Shown in pieces: positions 44,265 through 54,700 of a stretch of 64,000 nucleotides of DNA (position 1 is its first letter; every line of letters starts with the position of its first letter). The notes beneath the pieces are model-generated. The model saw nothing but the letters and a program-made list of their open reading frames with translations. It was not told where the DNA came from and ran no database searches. The translations under genes were made by a program, and so were the position numbers. This stretch comes from Amycolatopsis sulphurea (GTDB lineage: Bacteria; Actinomycetota; Actinomycetes; Mycobacteriales; Pseudonocardiaceae). The DNA is taken from the NCBI RefSeq assembly GCF_002564045.1, contig NZ_PDJK01000002.1, positions 4,216,001 through 4,280,000 of the forward strand. The letters run 5' to 3'.

Positions 44265-47200
44265 TCAGTCGTTCTCCAGATCGCCTTCCAAGGTCAGGTA
44301 TACCTCGCGCATCCGGGCCAGCAGGTCCGGGTCCGGAGTGGACCAGAGGCCGCGGTCGGCGGCTTCGGTGAGGCGTTCGATGATGCCGCGCAGGGCCCAG
44401 GGGTTGGCGTCCTTCAGGAACTGCTGGTTGACCTCGTCCAGGACGTAGGACTCGGTCAGTTTCTCGTACATCCAGTCGCCGACCACGCCGGCGGTGGCGT
44501 CGAAGCCGAAGAGGTAGTCGACGGTCGCGGCGAGTTCGAAGGCGCCCTTGTAGCCGTGCCGCCGCATGGCCGACAGCCAGCGGGGGTTCACCACCCGGGC
44601 GCGGAACACGCGGGCCGTTTCCTCGCCGAGAGTGCGGGTGCGCACGGCGTCGGGGGTGGTCGAATCGCCGACGTAAGACGTGGGTGCGGTGCCGGTCAGG
44701 GCGCGGACGGTGGCGATCATTCCGCCGTGGTACTGGAAATAGTCGTCCGAGTCGGCGATGTCGTGTTCGCGGGTGTCGGTGTTCTTCGCGGCCACCACAA
44801 TCCGCTTGTACGAGGTTTCCATGTCCTCGCGGGCGGGCCGGCCGTCGAGGTCCCGGCCGTAGGCGAAACCGCCCCAGACCGCGTAGACCTCGGCCAGGTC
44901 CTTGTCGTCGCGCCAGTTTCCGGAGTCCATCAGGGGCAGCAGGCCGGCTCCGTAGGCGCCGGGCTTCGAGCCGAAGATCCGGGTCGTCGCACGGCGGGTG
45001 TCGCCGTGTGCAGCTACGTCCGCGGCGACGTGGGCGCGGACGTAGTTCGACGACTCCGGCTCGTCCAGTGACGCGACCAGGCGGACGGCGTCGTCGAGCA
45101 GGGCGATCACGTGAGGGAAAGCGTCCCGGAAGAAGCCGCTGATCCGCACCGTCACGTCGATGCGCGGGCGGCCCAGTTCGGACAGCGGGATGGCCTCGAT
45201 GCCGGTGACGCGCCGGGACGCCTCGTCCCAGATCGGTTGCACGCCCAGCAAGGCGAGGACTTCGGCGGCGTCGTCGCCGGAGGTGCGCATCGCCGAGGTG
45301 CCCCAGACCGAAAGGCCCACCGAACGGGGCCAGTCACCGTTGTCCTCGCGGTAGCGGCGCAGCAGCGAGTCGGCGAGCGCCTGGCCGGTCTCCCAGGCCA
45401 GCCGGCTGGGGATCGCCTTCGGGTCCACGGTGTAGAAGTTCCGGCCGGTCGGCAGCACGTTCACCAGGCCGCGCAACGGCGAACCGCTCGGCCCGGCGGG
45501 GATGTACCCGCCGTCGAGTGCGTGCAGCACCGCGTCGATCTCGCCGGAGGTGCCCGCCAGCCGCGGGACGATCTCGGTGGCGGCGAAGGTCAGTACGGCG
45601 GCCACGTCCGCGGAAGGGCTGTGAAGGGAACCTTCAGGGACTCTGATTCCGTGAAGGCTCCCTTCACAGACTTCGGCGACCACGGCGGGCACGGCGGCGG
45701 GCGACCAGTCGCGCGCCTCCATCGCGGCGACCAGCGACCGGGCGGTGCTCTCGATGGTGTCCACTTCGGACAGTGGGGCGTCGGAGTTCTCCTTCAGCCC
45801 CAGTGCGGACCGCAGGCCCGGCACGGCGCCCTGCTTGCCGCCCCACATCTGCTGGGCACGCAGCATGGCCAGCACCAGGTTGACCCGCGCCTCGCCGACC
45901 GGCGCCTCGCCCAGGATGTGCAGGCCGTCGCGGATCTGGGCGTCCTTGACCTCGCACAGCCAGCCGTCGATGTGCAGGAGGAAGTCGTCGAACTCCGCGT
46001 CGTGCGGCCGGGCGTCGACGCCGAGGTCGTGGTCCAGTTTCGCGGCCTGGATCAGGGTCCAGATCTGCGCGCGGATCGCGGGCAGCTTCGCCGGGTCCAT
46101 CGCGGCGATGTTGGCGTGCTCGTCGAGCAGCTGCTCCAGCCGGGCCAGATCGCCGTACGATTCGGCGCGTGCCATCGGCGGCACCAGATGGTCGACGATC
46201 GTCGCGTGTGCCCGCCGTTTCGCCTGCGCGCCCTCGCCGGGGTCGTTGATCAGGAACGGGTACACCAGCGGCAGATTGCCGAGCACGGCGTCCGGGGCGC
46301 ACTCGGCGGACAGCCCGGCGGTCTTGCCGGGCAGCCATTCCAGCGAACCGTGCTTGCCCAGATGCACCACGGCGTGCGCGCCGAATTCCTCCTCCAGCCA
46401 GCGGTACGCGGCCAGGTAGTGGTGGCTCGGCGGCAAGTCCGGGTTGTGGTAGATGGCCACCGGGTTCTCCCCGAACCCGCGTGGTGGCTGGATCATCAGC
46501 ACGACGTTGCCCGACTGCAGCGACGCCAGCACTATGTCGCCCTCGGGGTTTGCCGACGTGTCGACATACAGCGAGCCGGGCGCCGGGCCCCACTGCTCCT
46601 CCATCGCCTCGCGCAGCGCGGCGGGCAGCTGGGAGAACCAGGAGCGGTATCGCGCGGCGGGCACCCGGATCGGGTTGCCGGCCAGCTGCTCCTCGGTCAG
46701 CCATTCCGGATCCTGACCGCCGGCTTCGATCAGCGCGTGGATCAGTGCGTCGCCGTCCGGCTGGTCGGTGCCGGTCGGGTCGACGCCGGGGAACGTCTCC
46801 GCGCCGAGGTCGTAGCCGCGTTCGCGCATCAGCCGCAGCAGCTTGATCGCCGACGCCGGGGTGTCGAGACCGACCGCGTTGCCGACACGCGAGTGCTTCG
46901 TCGGGTACGCCGACAGCATCAGCGCGATCCGCCGGGAAGCGGGCGGAGTGTGACGCAGGCGCGCGTGCGCGAGCGCGATCCGGGCGACCCGCGCGGCACG
47001 CTCGGTGTCGGCGACGTAGCGCGGGAGGCCGTCGTCGTCGAATTCCTTGAAGGAGAACGGAACGGTGATGATCCGGCCGTCGAACTCGGGTACCGCCATC
47101 TGGTTGCCCGCGTCGAGCGGCGAGAGGCCCTCGTCGTTCTCCTGCCACGTCTCGTGGTCGCTGGTCAGGCACAACGCCTGCAGCACCGGAACGTCCAGCG

Positions 47201-47912
47201 CGGCCATCTCCGCGACGTCCCACGATTCGTCGTCCCCGCCCGCGCCTGCCTCGGACGGCCGCGTCCCGCCCGCGGCGAGCACGGTGACCAGCAACGCATC
47301 GACCTTGCCCAGCTGGGCCATCATCTCCGGGGCACGGGTCCGCAGGGACGCGGTGTGGATCGGCAACGCCCGCCCACCGGCCGTTTCGACGGCGTCGGCG
47401 AGCGCGTGCACGAACGCGGTGTTTCCGGACAGGTGGTGCGCGCGGTAGTACAGGATCCCGATCACCGGACCGTCCGCCGCGGGGACCGGCCGCTCCAGGA
47501 CGCCCCACGACGGGAGTTCGGCGGGCGGTTCGAAGCCTTCACCGGTGAGCAGGAGCGTGTCGGACAGGAACCGGTGCAGCTGAGTGAGGTTCTCCGGCCC
47601 GCCCTGCGCGAGATACGCGTGCGCCTGCGCGGCGATGCCCGCCGGTGTGGTGGAGAGCTTCATCAGCTCGGCGTCCGGGGTCTGCTCCCCGCCGAGGACG
47701 ATCACGTGCGCGCCCGAGGCACGCAGCGTGTCGAGGCCTTCCTGCCAGGTCCGGGGCGTGCCCAGGATGCGGACCAGCACGATCGGCGCGCCATCCAGCA
47801 GGTCCGGCAGGTCCGCGAGCGGCAGCCGGGACGGGTTGCCGAGCCGGTAGTCCGCCCCGCTCGCCCGTGCGCTCAGCAGATCGGTGTCCGAAGTGGACAG
47901 CAGCAGGATCAC
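44265..47912 (-). CDS. cobN: cobaltochelatase subunit CobN
   Basis: 1215 aa. CobN/BchH family throughout: ILVRILGTPRTWQEG at the N-terminus, a VHLGKHGSLEWLPGK motif, MLSAYPTKHSRVGNAVGLDTP, and KRIVVAAKNTDTREHDIADSDDYFQYHGG near the C-terminus. It inserts cobalt into hydrogenobyrinate diamide with ATP, normally with AAA+ and VWA partners; here the fused ChlI/ChlD protein at 58315 fills that role. Residues about 748-765 are an 18-residue insertion encoded by the genome-wide double-hairpin repeat. A cobalamin riboswitch lies upstream. Confidence 0.95.
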   Translation of the reverse strand: MILLLSTSDTDLLSARASGADYRLGNPSRLPLADLPDLLDGAPIVLVRILGTPRTWQEGLDTLRASGAHVIVLGGEQTPDAELMKLSTTPAGIAAQAHAYLAQGGPENLTQLHRFLSDTLLLTGEGFEPPAELPSWGVLERPVPAADGPVIGILYYRAHHLSGNTAFVHALADAVETAGGRALPIHTASLRTRAPEMMAQLGKVDALLVTVLAAGGTRPSEAGAGGDDESWDVAEMAALDVPVLQALCLTSDHETWQENDEGLSPLDAGNQMAVPEFDGRIITVPFSFKEFDDDGLPRYVADTERAARVARIALAHARLRHTPPASRRIALMLSAYPTKHSRVGNAVGLDTPASAIKLLRLMRERGYDLGAETFPGVDPTGTDQPDGDALIHALIEAGGQDPEWLTEEQLAGNPIRVPAARYRSWFSQLPAALREAMEEQWGPAPGSLYVDTSANPEGDIVLASLQSGNVVLMIQPPRGFGENPVAIYHNPDLPPSHHYLAAYRWLEEEFGAHAVVHLGKHGSLEWLPGKTAGLSAECAPDAVLGNLPLVYPFLINDPGEGAQAKRRAHATIVDHLVPPMARAESYGDLARLEQLLDEHANIAAMDPAKLPAIRAQIWTLIQAAKLDHDLGVDARPHDAEFDDFLLHIDGWLCEVKDAQIRDGLHILGEAPVGEARVNLVLAMLRAQQMWGGKQGAVPGLRSALGLKENSDAPLSEVDTIESTARSLVAAMEARDWSPAAVPAVVAEVCEGSLHGIRVPEGSLHSPSADVAAVLTFAATEIVPRLAGTSGEIDAVLHALDGGYIPAGPSGSPLRGLVNVLPTGRNFYTVDPKAIPSRLAWETGQALADSLLRRYREDNGDWPRSVGLSVWGTSAMRTSGDDAAEVLALLGVQPIWDEASRRVTGIEAIPLSELGRPRIDVTVRISGFFRDAFPHVIALLDDAVRLVASLDEPESSNYVRAHVAADVAAHGDTRRATTRIFGSKPGAYGAGLLPLMDSGNWRDDKDLAEVYAVWGGFAYGRDLDGRPAREDMETSYKRIVVAAKNTDTREHDIADSDDYFQYHGGMIATVRALTGTAPTSYVGDSTTPDAVRTRTLGEETARVFRARVVNPRWLSAMRRHGYKGAFELAATVDYLFGFDATAGVVGDWMYEKLTESYVLDEVNQQFLKDANPWALRGIIERLTEAADRGLWSTPDPDLLARMREVYLTLEGDLEND
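45618..45671. repeat. double-hairpin repeat inside cobN
   Basis: 54 bp with two degenerate GTGAAGGxxxCCTTCAC units joined by a GGACTCTGATTCC-like linker, the same layout as copies at 51676, 56252 and within MITEs A-C. It is exactly 18 codons and keeps the cobN frame open. Confidence 0.85.
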
Positions 47913-47950
47913 GGGGGTTCCTCACTCGGGGTGTCCGCGCCCCGGGTCGT

Positions 47951-48072
47951 CGGGCACGCCGGACCGGAGTTCCTGGCTCCCGGGTGCCGGGCACCCGGTC
48001 ACAGTGGCGGGACCGTCCCGGACTCGCACCGGGTTCCTCCGCAGGCCGACGTGTGGTTCCTGCTCACTCTCG
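47951..48072 (-). promoter_or_regulatory. cobalamin riboswitch upstream of cobN
   Basis: On the minus strand: a CCGGTGCGAGTCCGG stem, GGTCCCGCCACTGTGACCGG and the B12 box GAGCCAGGAACTC (47967-47980) in the consensus order, 40 nt before cobN. Boundaries are approximate. B12 binding should repress cobN. No second B12 box is visible on the cobG side. Confidence 0.85.
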
Positions 48073-48275
48073 CCGGGCGCGGGGGCGGCGTCAAGGTGAC
48101 GGGATCCGCATTTCCGTGGCGGGCTGGTCACGGTGCGGTGCCGCGGCGCCCGGTTGCTGCGCTCCCCGCGGGACCGGTGAACGGCGAGGCGGGCCGCATC
48201 AGGCGCCGGTACCTGGTGTTTTGCCCGCTGGGACGATCCTGTGGAGAGTACGTCGGTGGTTCTCTCGGGGAGATT

Positions 48276-48291
48276 AACGTACACGTACGTT
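48276..48291. promoter_or_regulatory. palindromic operator-like site between cobN and cobG
   Basis: AACGTAC-AC-GTACGTT: two perfect 7-bp arms in a locally AT-rich patch, 139 nt before cobG. It resembles TetR-type operators; the regulator is not in the window. Confidence 0.5.
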
Positions 48292-48429
48292 TTGTGTCGA
48301 TCGAGACAGCGGACAGGCGAGGTGTGCCCGGACGTCCGGGTTCGGCAGCGCTCTCCCGTCTCGGCAGCGCGTATGAACGCGTTTCCGATCGTGAAGTCGC
48401 GTGCGGTGAGTCGGGTTAGAGTGAGCGCC

Positions 48430-49536
48430 ATGTCGCGAGTGCGTGCGGACGCTTGTCCGGGGGTTTTCGCCACCCATGATGCGGCGGACGGCCCGCTGGC
48501 CCGGGTGCGGCTGCCCGGTGGCGTGGTGCCGGCGGCGCAGCTGCGGGCGCTGGCCACGTGCGCGGAAGACTTCGGCGACGGCGACGTGCACCTGACCTCG
48601 CGCGGGAACGTCCAGCTGCGCGGGGTCCGGCGCGCCGGGCTGGCCGGTCGGCTCGCCGAGGCGGGACTGCTGCCTGCGCCTGCGCATGAACGCGTCCGCA
48701 ACGTGCTGGCCTCGCCGCTCAGCGGAATTCACGGCGGCGTGGCCGACGTCCGTGGCCTGGCGGCGGAGCTTGACCGCGAACTCTGCGCTCGCCGTGCTCT
48801 CGCGGAGCTGCCGGGGCGGTTCCTGTTCGCGTTCGACGACGGCCGGGGCGACATCGCCGGGGAGGGCGCGGACGTGTGCTGGCGTGCGGTCACGCCGTCG
48901 TCCGGGGTGGTGCTGCTGGCGGGCCTCGATTCGGGGCTGGCGGTCTCCCGGGCGGAAGCGGTGTCCGTGCTGGTGACGGTCGCGGAAGCGTTTGCGCGAG
49001 TGCGAGGTCCGGCGTGGCGGATCGGCGAGCTGGACAATCCGGCGGCAGTGCTGCCGGACAGGCCGCGGGCGGCGCCGGAAGTGCGTCCGTGCCGGGTTGA
49101 TCCGACGGTCGGCCGGATCGGGCAGGCGGTGGGCGTCGCGCCGCGATTCGGGCTGTTGACCGCGGCGCAGCTGCGGGTGCTCGCGGAATTCGGTGACGCC
49201 GTGGTCACGCCGTGGCGTTCGGTGCTGCTGCCGGGCGGGGCCGAGGTCGAGCGGCTCCACGAAGCGGGGCTGTCGACGGATCCGGCGACAGCCGAGATCA
49301 CTGCCTGCATCGGTGCGCCGGGGTGCGCGAAGTCGCTCGCGGACGTCCGGGCCGACGCGCGCACTGTGACGCCGCGTGGTGCCCGCGTGCACGTTTCGGG
49401 GTGTGCGCGGCGGTGCGGCCGGCCTTCCGGGGCACACCACGACGTCGTCGCCGAGGGCGGCGGCTACCGTGTCGACGGGCAATGGACCCCGGCGTCCGGT
49501 TTGGCGGATGCGCTGGCGAGAAAGGTACTTGCGTGA
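48430..49536 (+). CDS. cobG: precorrin-3B synthase
   Basis: 368 aa from ATG at 48430. Nitrite/sulfite reductase-like ferredoxin halves are visible: GDVHLTSRGNVQLRGV and the Fe-S/siroheme cysteines in CIGAPGCAKSLADVR and VHVSGCARRCG. CobG oxidises precorrin-3A with oxygen, marking the aerobic pathway. The stop overlaps the cobH start (GTGA), so cobG, cobH and cobIJ form an operon divergent from cobN. Confidence 0.9.
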   Translation: MSRVRADACPGVFATHDAADGPLARVRLPGGVVPAAQLRALATCAEDFGDGDVHLTSRGNVQLRGVRRAGLAGRLAEAGLLPAPAHERVRNVLASPLSGIHGGVADVRGLAAELDRELCARRALAELPGRFLFAFDDGRGDIAGEGADVCWRAVTPSSGVVLLAGLDSGLAVSRAEAVSVLVTVAEAFARVRGPAWRIGELDNPAAVLPDRPRAAPEVRPCRVDPTVGRIGQAVGVAPRFGLLTAAQLRVLAEFGDAVVTPWRSVLLPGGAEVERLHEAGLSTDPATAEITACIGAPGCAKSLADVRADARTVTPRGARVHVSGCARRCGRPSGAHHDVVAEGGGYRVDGQWTPASGLADALARKVLA

Positions 49537-50156
49537 TCGACTACCTGCGGGACGGGGCCGAGATCTACCGGCATTCGTTCGCCACCATCCGTGAAGAGGC
49601 CGACCTGGCGATTCTGCCCGGCGACGTGGCCGGGGTCGCGGTGCGGATGATCCACACCTGCGGGATGGTCGACCTGGTCGACGACCTGCGCTATTCGCTC
49701 GACGTGGTCGAGTCGGGCCGCGCGGCGCTCGAAGCCGGGGCACCGATCCTGTGCGACGCCAAGATGATCGCCAGCGGGATCACGCGCAAGCGGCTGCCCG
49801 CGGCGAACGAGATCGTGTGCACGCTGGACGACCCGAGCGTGCCGGGGCTGGCCGAGCGGATGGGCACCACCCGGTCGGCGGCCGCGCTGGAGCTGTGGCG
49901 CGACCGGCTGCCCGGCTCGGTGGTGGCCATCGGCAACGCGCCCACCGCGTTGTTCCGGCTGCTGGAGCTGCTGGCCGAAGGGGCCGGCGCCCCGGCCGCG
50001 ATCATCGGCGTGCCGGTCGGTTTCGTCGGTGCCGCGGAGTCCAAAGCGGAGCTGATCGAGCGGGCACCCGCGCCGTACCTGGTGGTTCAGGGCCGGCGTG
50101 GGGGCAGTGCCTTGGCGGTCGGCGCGGTCAACGCGATGGCGAGTGCGGTCGAATGA
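49533..50156 (+). CDS. cobH: precorrin-8X methylmutase
   Basis: 207 aa from GTG at 49533 overlapping cobG. CobH motifs: YRHSFATIREEADL, VAVRMIHTCGMVDLV with the catalytic His, CDAKMIASGITRKRLP, IGNAPTALFRL and GFVGAAESKAEL. It moves the C11 methyl to C12 giving hydrogenobyrinate. The stop overlaps the cobIJ start by 4 nt. Confidence 0.95.
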   Translation: MIDYLRDGAEIYRHSFATIREEADLAILPGDVAGVAVRMIHTCGMVDLVDDLRYSLDVVESGRAALEAGAPILCDAKMIASGITRKRLPAANEIVCTLDDPSVPGLAERMGTTRSAAALELWRDRLPGSVVAIGNAPTALFRLLELLAEGAGAPAAIIGVPVGFVGAAESKAELIERAPAPYLVVQGRRGGSALAVGAVNAMASAVE

Positions 50157-51661
50157 GCGGGCGGTTGTACGGCGTCGGGCTTGGTCCCGGCGACCCGGAA
50201 CTGATGACGGTGAAGGCAGCGCGGCTGATCGGCGAGGCGGACGTGATCGCCTACCACTGTGCGCGGCACGGACGCAGCATCGCGCGGTCGGTGGCGGAGC
50301 CGTATCTGCGGGAGGGACAGGCCGAGGAGCGGCTCGTCTACCCCGTGACGACCGAGACGACCGATCACCCCGGCGGGTACGAGGGGGCGATCTCCGACTT
50401 CTACGAGCTGAGCGCGAAGCGGCTCGCCGAGCACCTCGACGCCGGGCGCGATGTGGTGCTGCTGTGCGAAGGAGATCCGTTCTTCTACGGCTCCTACATG
50501 TACATGCACGAGCGGCTCGTGGGCCGGTTCGAGACCGAGGTCGTGCCCGGTGTGACGTCGGTGAGCGCGGCTTCGTCGGTGCTGGGGCGGCCGTTGGTGC
50601 AGCGTGACGAAGTGCTGACGGTGCTGCCGGGCACCCTGCCTGCGCCGGAATTGGCCCGGCGCCTGGCGGACACGGACGCGGCGGCGGTGCTGAAGCTGGG
50701 CCGGACGTTCGGTTCGGTGCGGGAGGCGCTGGCCGAATCCGGGAAGCTGGACGACGCCTGGTACGTGGAGCGGGCCACCTGGGGGCAGCAGCGGGTCGAG
50801 CCGCTGGCCGAGGTGGATCCCGAGACCGTGCCGTACTTCTCGCTGGCCCTGTTGCCCAGCCCGGCCTATCGGTCCCGAGTGGACGGTGCACCGGAGTCGT
50901 CCGATGTGGACGCCGAAGGTGGCGAGGTCGTGGTGGTGGGGCTGGGTCCGGCCGGGCCGGAGTGGCTCACTCCGGAGGCATCGGCGGAGCTGGCGGCGGC
51001 CGACCACGTCGTGGGCTACGGCCCGTATGTCGCTCGAGTGCCGCAGCGGGCGGGGCAGCAGCGCCATGCGTCGGGCAACCGGGTCGAGGCCGATCGTGCG
51101 GCGGCTGCGCTGGAGCTGGCCTCCTCGGGTGCGCGGGTGGCCGTGGTCTCCTCCGGGGACCCAGGGGTGTTCGCGATGGCTTCGGCGGTGTTGGAACAGG
51201 TTTCGGCTGGTCACGGCAAGGGTGTGCGCGTGCGCGTGGTGCCGGGGGTGACTGCAGCGCAGGCGGCGGCGTCCCGGGTGGGTGCGCCGCTGGGGCACGA
51301 CTACTGCGTCCTGTCCCTTTCGGACCGGCTCAAGCCGTGGGACATCATCGAACGCCGTCTTGACGCGGCGGGTGCCGCGGATCTGGTGCTGGCGCTGTAC
51401 AACCCGGCGTCGCGGACCCGGGTCACCCAGCTCGAATCCGCGCGGGAAGTGCTGCTGCGGCACCGTTCTCCGGGCACGCCGGTGGTGGTGGCCCGGGACG
51501 TCGGCGGTCCGGAGGAGGACGTGCGGGTGACCACGCTCGGCGAACTCGATCCCTCCACAGTGGACATGCGATGCCTGCTGATCGTGGGCTCGTCGAAGAC
51601 GGTGGTCGAGACCGGGCCGGACGGCGCGCCCACCGTCTGGACTCCGCGCACCTACGCCTGA
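50153..51661 (+). CDS. cobIJ: fused precorrin-2 C20- and precorrin-3B C17-methyltransferase
   Basis: 502 aa with two tetrapyrrole methylase domains. The first (about 1-240) has VGLGPGDPELMTVKA and CEGDPFFYGSY, as in CobI. The second (about 262-500) has VVGLGPAGPEWLTPEA, VVSSGDPGVFAMA and ALYNPASRTR, as in CobJ. The CobI-CobJ fusion is common in actinobacteria and channels precorrins past CobG. It is the last gene of the cobGH-IJ operon and is followed 14 nt later by a double hairpin. Confidence 0.95.
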   Translation: MSGRLYGVGLGPGDPELMTVKAARLIGEADVIAYHCARHGRSIARSVAEPYLREGQAEERLVYPVTTETTDHPGGYEGAISDFYELSAKRLAEHLDAGRDVVLLCEGDPFFYGSYMYMHERLVGRFETEVVPGVTSVSAASSVLGRPLVQRDEVLTVLPGTLPAPELARRLADTDAAAVLKLGRTFGSVREALAESGKLDDAWYVERATWGQQRVEPLAEVDPETVPYFSLALLPSPAYRSRVDGAPESSDVDAEGGEVVVVGLGPAGPEWLTPEASAELAAADHVVGYGPYVARVPQRAGQQRHASGNRVEADRAAAALELASSGARVAVVSSGDPGVFAMASAVLEQVSAGHGKGVRVRVVPGVTAAQAAASRVGAPLGHDYCVLSLSDRLKPWDIIERRLDAAGAADLVLALYNPASRTRVTQLESAREVLLRHRSPGTPVVVARDVGGPEEDVRVTTLGELDPSTVDMRCLLIVGSSKTVVETGPDGAPTVWTPRTYA

Positions 51662-51675
51662 GCTCCCGGGCAAGG

Positions 51676-51728
51676 GCTGTGAAGGGTCCCTTCACGGACT
51701 CTACGTCCGTGAAGGGACCCTTCACAGC
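51676..51728. terminator. double-hairpin repeat acting as terminator between cobIJ and emb
   Basis: 53 bp; 24-bp perfectly complementary arms (GCTGTGAAGGGTCCCTTCAC plus GGAC) around TCTAC, each arm itself a GTGAAGGGTCCCTTCAC palindrome. It lies between convergent genes, so it can terminate both. Confidence 0.85.
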
Positions 51729-51747
51729 TTTCCTGCCGGGGTGACGC

Positions 51748-54700
51748 TCAGCGGGTGGCGTCCTTGCCGTTCGGCTGGGAGGGGCCGGGTCCGGGGGACC
51801 ACCAGCCCCAGACGGTCTGCTCGCCGTGCCGGACGGTGGGGGCCACCCCGGTGGTGAACGGCTCGATCTGCTTGAGCTGGCCCCAGGACTGGCTCGGCTG
51901 GCCGATCAGGTAGCTGGGCACCTCGGGTTCGTCCGCGAGTTCCTCCAGCCAGCCGTTGGGGCCGCCGTTCGTGCTGGAGGCCCAGCCCGACTCCTCGGCG
52001 AGCCGCCCGGAGGTGATCCGGTAGTCGGGCACCTCGGAGATGCCGTCGTGCGAGGTGACCGGGTTGGCGCAGGGGTAGACGAAGGAAGCCGGCCAGTCGA
52101 TGTAGACCGATTTCCCGGCCAGTTTGTCGGTCAGCGTGGTGAAGGTCGGCACGCGGGGTGCGGACGCGGCGATCCAGCCGTCCTGGGTGAGGTCGTTGTC
52201 CACGATGTCGATGCGCACCGAGGTGGTCTGCGGCGGCAGGTCGCGCAGGTTGATCCGGGTGTCGTTCCAGGATCCGCTGCCCGCGCCGGGCGGCAGTGCG
52301 AACTGGCTGCGCAGCACCTTCACGCCGTCCGGGGTGTTCACGCCGTACTCGAGGCTGACCGAGGACGGCCCGCGCGGCTGGGCGGCGGTGGCCACCACGA
52401 TCTGGCCGTCCGCGGGCTTGTCCGCCAGCGCGTACCAGTCGCTGCGCAGCCGTCCGGCGCGGGTCTGCGGATCGAGGTAGCTGCTCCACATCGGCACGTC
52501 GTGGCGGGTGAACCCGTGCGGGGGCTGGGCGAGCGGATCGTCCTCGTCGATCGGGGCGGTGTGGAAGCCGAACTGGGTCCGGCCGTTGTCCCGGTTCGGC
52601 TCCGGCAGCGGCGAATCCTCCGGCTGCTTCGGGGCGACGGTGCGCTGCTCGGCCTGCGGGTGCAGCATGCTCTTCGCCGGGTCGGTCTCCACCATCACGT
52701 GGTCGGAGAGGTTGCAGCTGTCCCCGAGCAGGTGCCGGAAGTTCTCGGCGCCGAGGCTGTAGGTGCCGCTCTGGGTGTTGATCGCCATGACCATCGAGTA
52801 GAACTCGCCGGCCGCAGCCAGTCCGCAGACCACCACGAGCGACAGCGAACCCAGCCGCAGCGACCGGCTCCGGCCTTCCTGCTTGCTCGCCCCGGCCCCC
52901 GGGCGGTGCGCACGCACGTTCTCCACGAAGGCGTAGATCCCGGCGATCGCGGCCGCGGCGAGCAGGATGGTGGACAGCGGGACGCCGGCCACCGACGGTG
53001 TCGAGTCGTTGCCCGGTACACCGAGGCTGGAGACGAACCAGTAGGTGTTCGGCCCGGTCGCGGCGAGCGCGCCGACCACCAGCAGCACGGCGAGGAACGC
53101 CGCGCGGTTGCGGTTCGAGCGCAGCACGGTGGAGCTGGTGGCGAGCGCGGTCAGTGCGGCCATCGAGGCGCCGACCGCGGCGAACGCGCCGAAGTGGTGT
53201 GTCCACTTCGTCGGGGTGAGTGCCAGCAGCAGGAAGAACAGCGCCGTGGTGCCGATCAGACGGCGGCTGGGGCCGAGCGCGGCGCCGGGGATGCGCCCGC
53301 GGCGCAGCAGCACGACCAGGCAGGTGACCGTGCACAGCAGCACCAGCAGCACCGGGAACCGGCGTGGGGCCGAGCCGTCCGGCAGGTCCGCGAACAGCAG
53401 CTGGTAACGCGCGAGTTCCTGGAACCACGAGAGGTTCGGGCCGACCGCGGTGCGGATGCGGGTGGCCTCGGTGACCGTCGCGAAGGTCTGGTCGGCGAAC
53501 ACCACGACCAGCACGAGCAGCCCGGACGCGGCGATCGGCGCGAGGATCGGCAGCCAGCCGTTCGCCGAGCGTTGCCGGACCAGCTTGAACAACGGCCGTC
53601 CGGCGACCAGGAACGGCGCCACCGCGATCAGCCCGGTCGGGGTCGCGGCCAGGGTGAACGCGGCCGCGGTGAGCCCGAGGCACAACGGCAGCAGCCGCCG
53701 GGTGACCAGCGCGCGTTCCACCGCGCAGATGGCCAGCAGCGAACCCAGCGCCGCCACCGGTTCCGGCCGCACGCCGTTGTTGTAAGGCATCCACCACACC
53801 AGGAACACCGCGGCCGCGGCCCAGCCCGCCGCGCGGCTGCCGCGTACCTGCGTGCCCAGCCGGGGCATCACCTCGCGGCTGATCAGCAGCCAGCTGATCA
53901 CGCCGAGCAGGTAGGAGGGCAGCCGGATCCACGGCGGCACGGTGCTGATGTGCGTCATCAGCTCGTACAGGTGGTAGACCCAGCCGAACGGGGCCTCGGC
54001 GACGCCGAACCAGCGGTGGTAGTTGGTCAGGTAGCCGGTCTGCTCGGCGACCCTGGCCATGGTGAGGATGTAGCCGTCGTCCGAGGTCGCCGGGCCGATG
54101 AAGACCCAGGCGCCGAGCGCGCCGAACACCGTGGCGTCCCGGGCGGTCAGCCGCCACCAGCCCAGCGGCGCCCAGCGCGGCGCCCGGCGGGCGAACCCGG
54201 AGTCCATCCGCCACACCGCGATCAGGCAGCCCAGCAGGGACAGCACGCCGAGGATGCCGATGACGAGCTTCAGCGCGGTCGGCGAGGTCTGGTAGCGGGT
54301 GTCCGGAGTGACCGAGACGTGCACTCCCGCGATCGGATCGCGCAGCGAGCTGATCGTCGAGTAGATGCCGACCACGCGCGGCCGGACGTCGCCGGTGGTG
54401 TGGAAGATCGGGGTGGTGCCCACCGACAGCGTCATCTGGCGTGCGTCGGAGGTGAGCGTGACCGTGCAGCCGTCCTGCGGCAGCGGCTGCTGCGCGATCT
54501 GCTGGCCCTGGCTGGACGCGACCAGCACGCCGTTGTCCACGCGCAGCTGCAGCCCGACGCCGTTGCCGGCCTGTGGTCCGGTGCGCTCGTCGGGCACGGT
54601 GCCGAACAGCAGTGCCGGGCCGGTGCTGCGTGCGTCGACCGAGCGGATGGTGGCGCACGGCAGGTCGGCGCGCATCTCCTGGGCCCAGTACCCGGTCAAG

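Noticed and set aside
45111..48419. 1102-aa plus-strand open frame opposite cobN
   Set aside because: Low-complexity Gln/Arg/Val-rich antisense shadow caused by GC-rich codon bias; cobN on the other strand has full family motifs.
48240..48429. Second cobalamin riboswitch before cobG
   Set aside because: No B12 box or conserved core on the plus strand in this interval.
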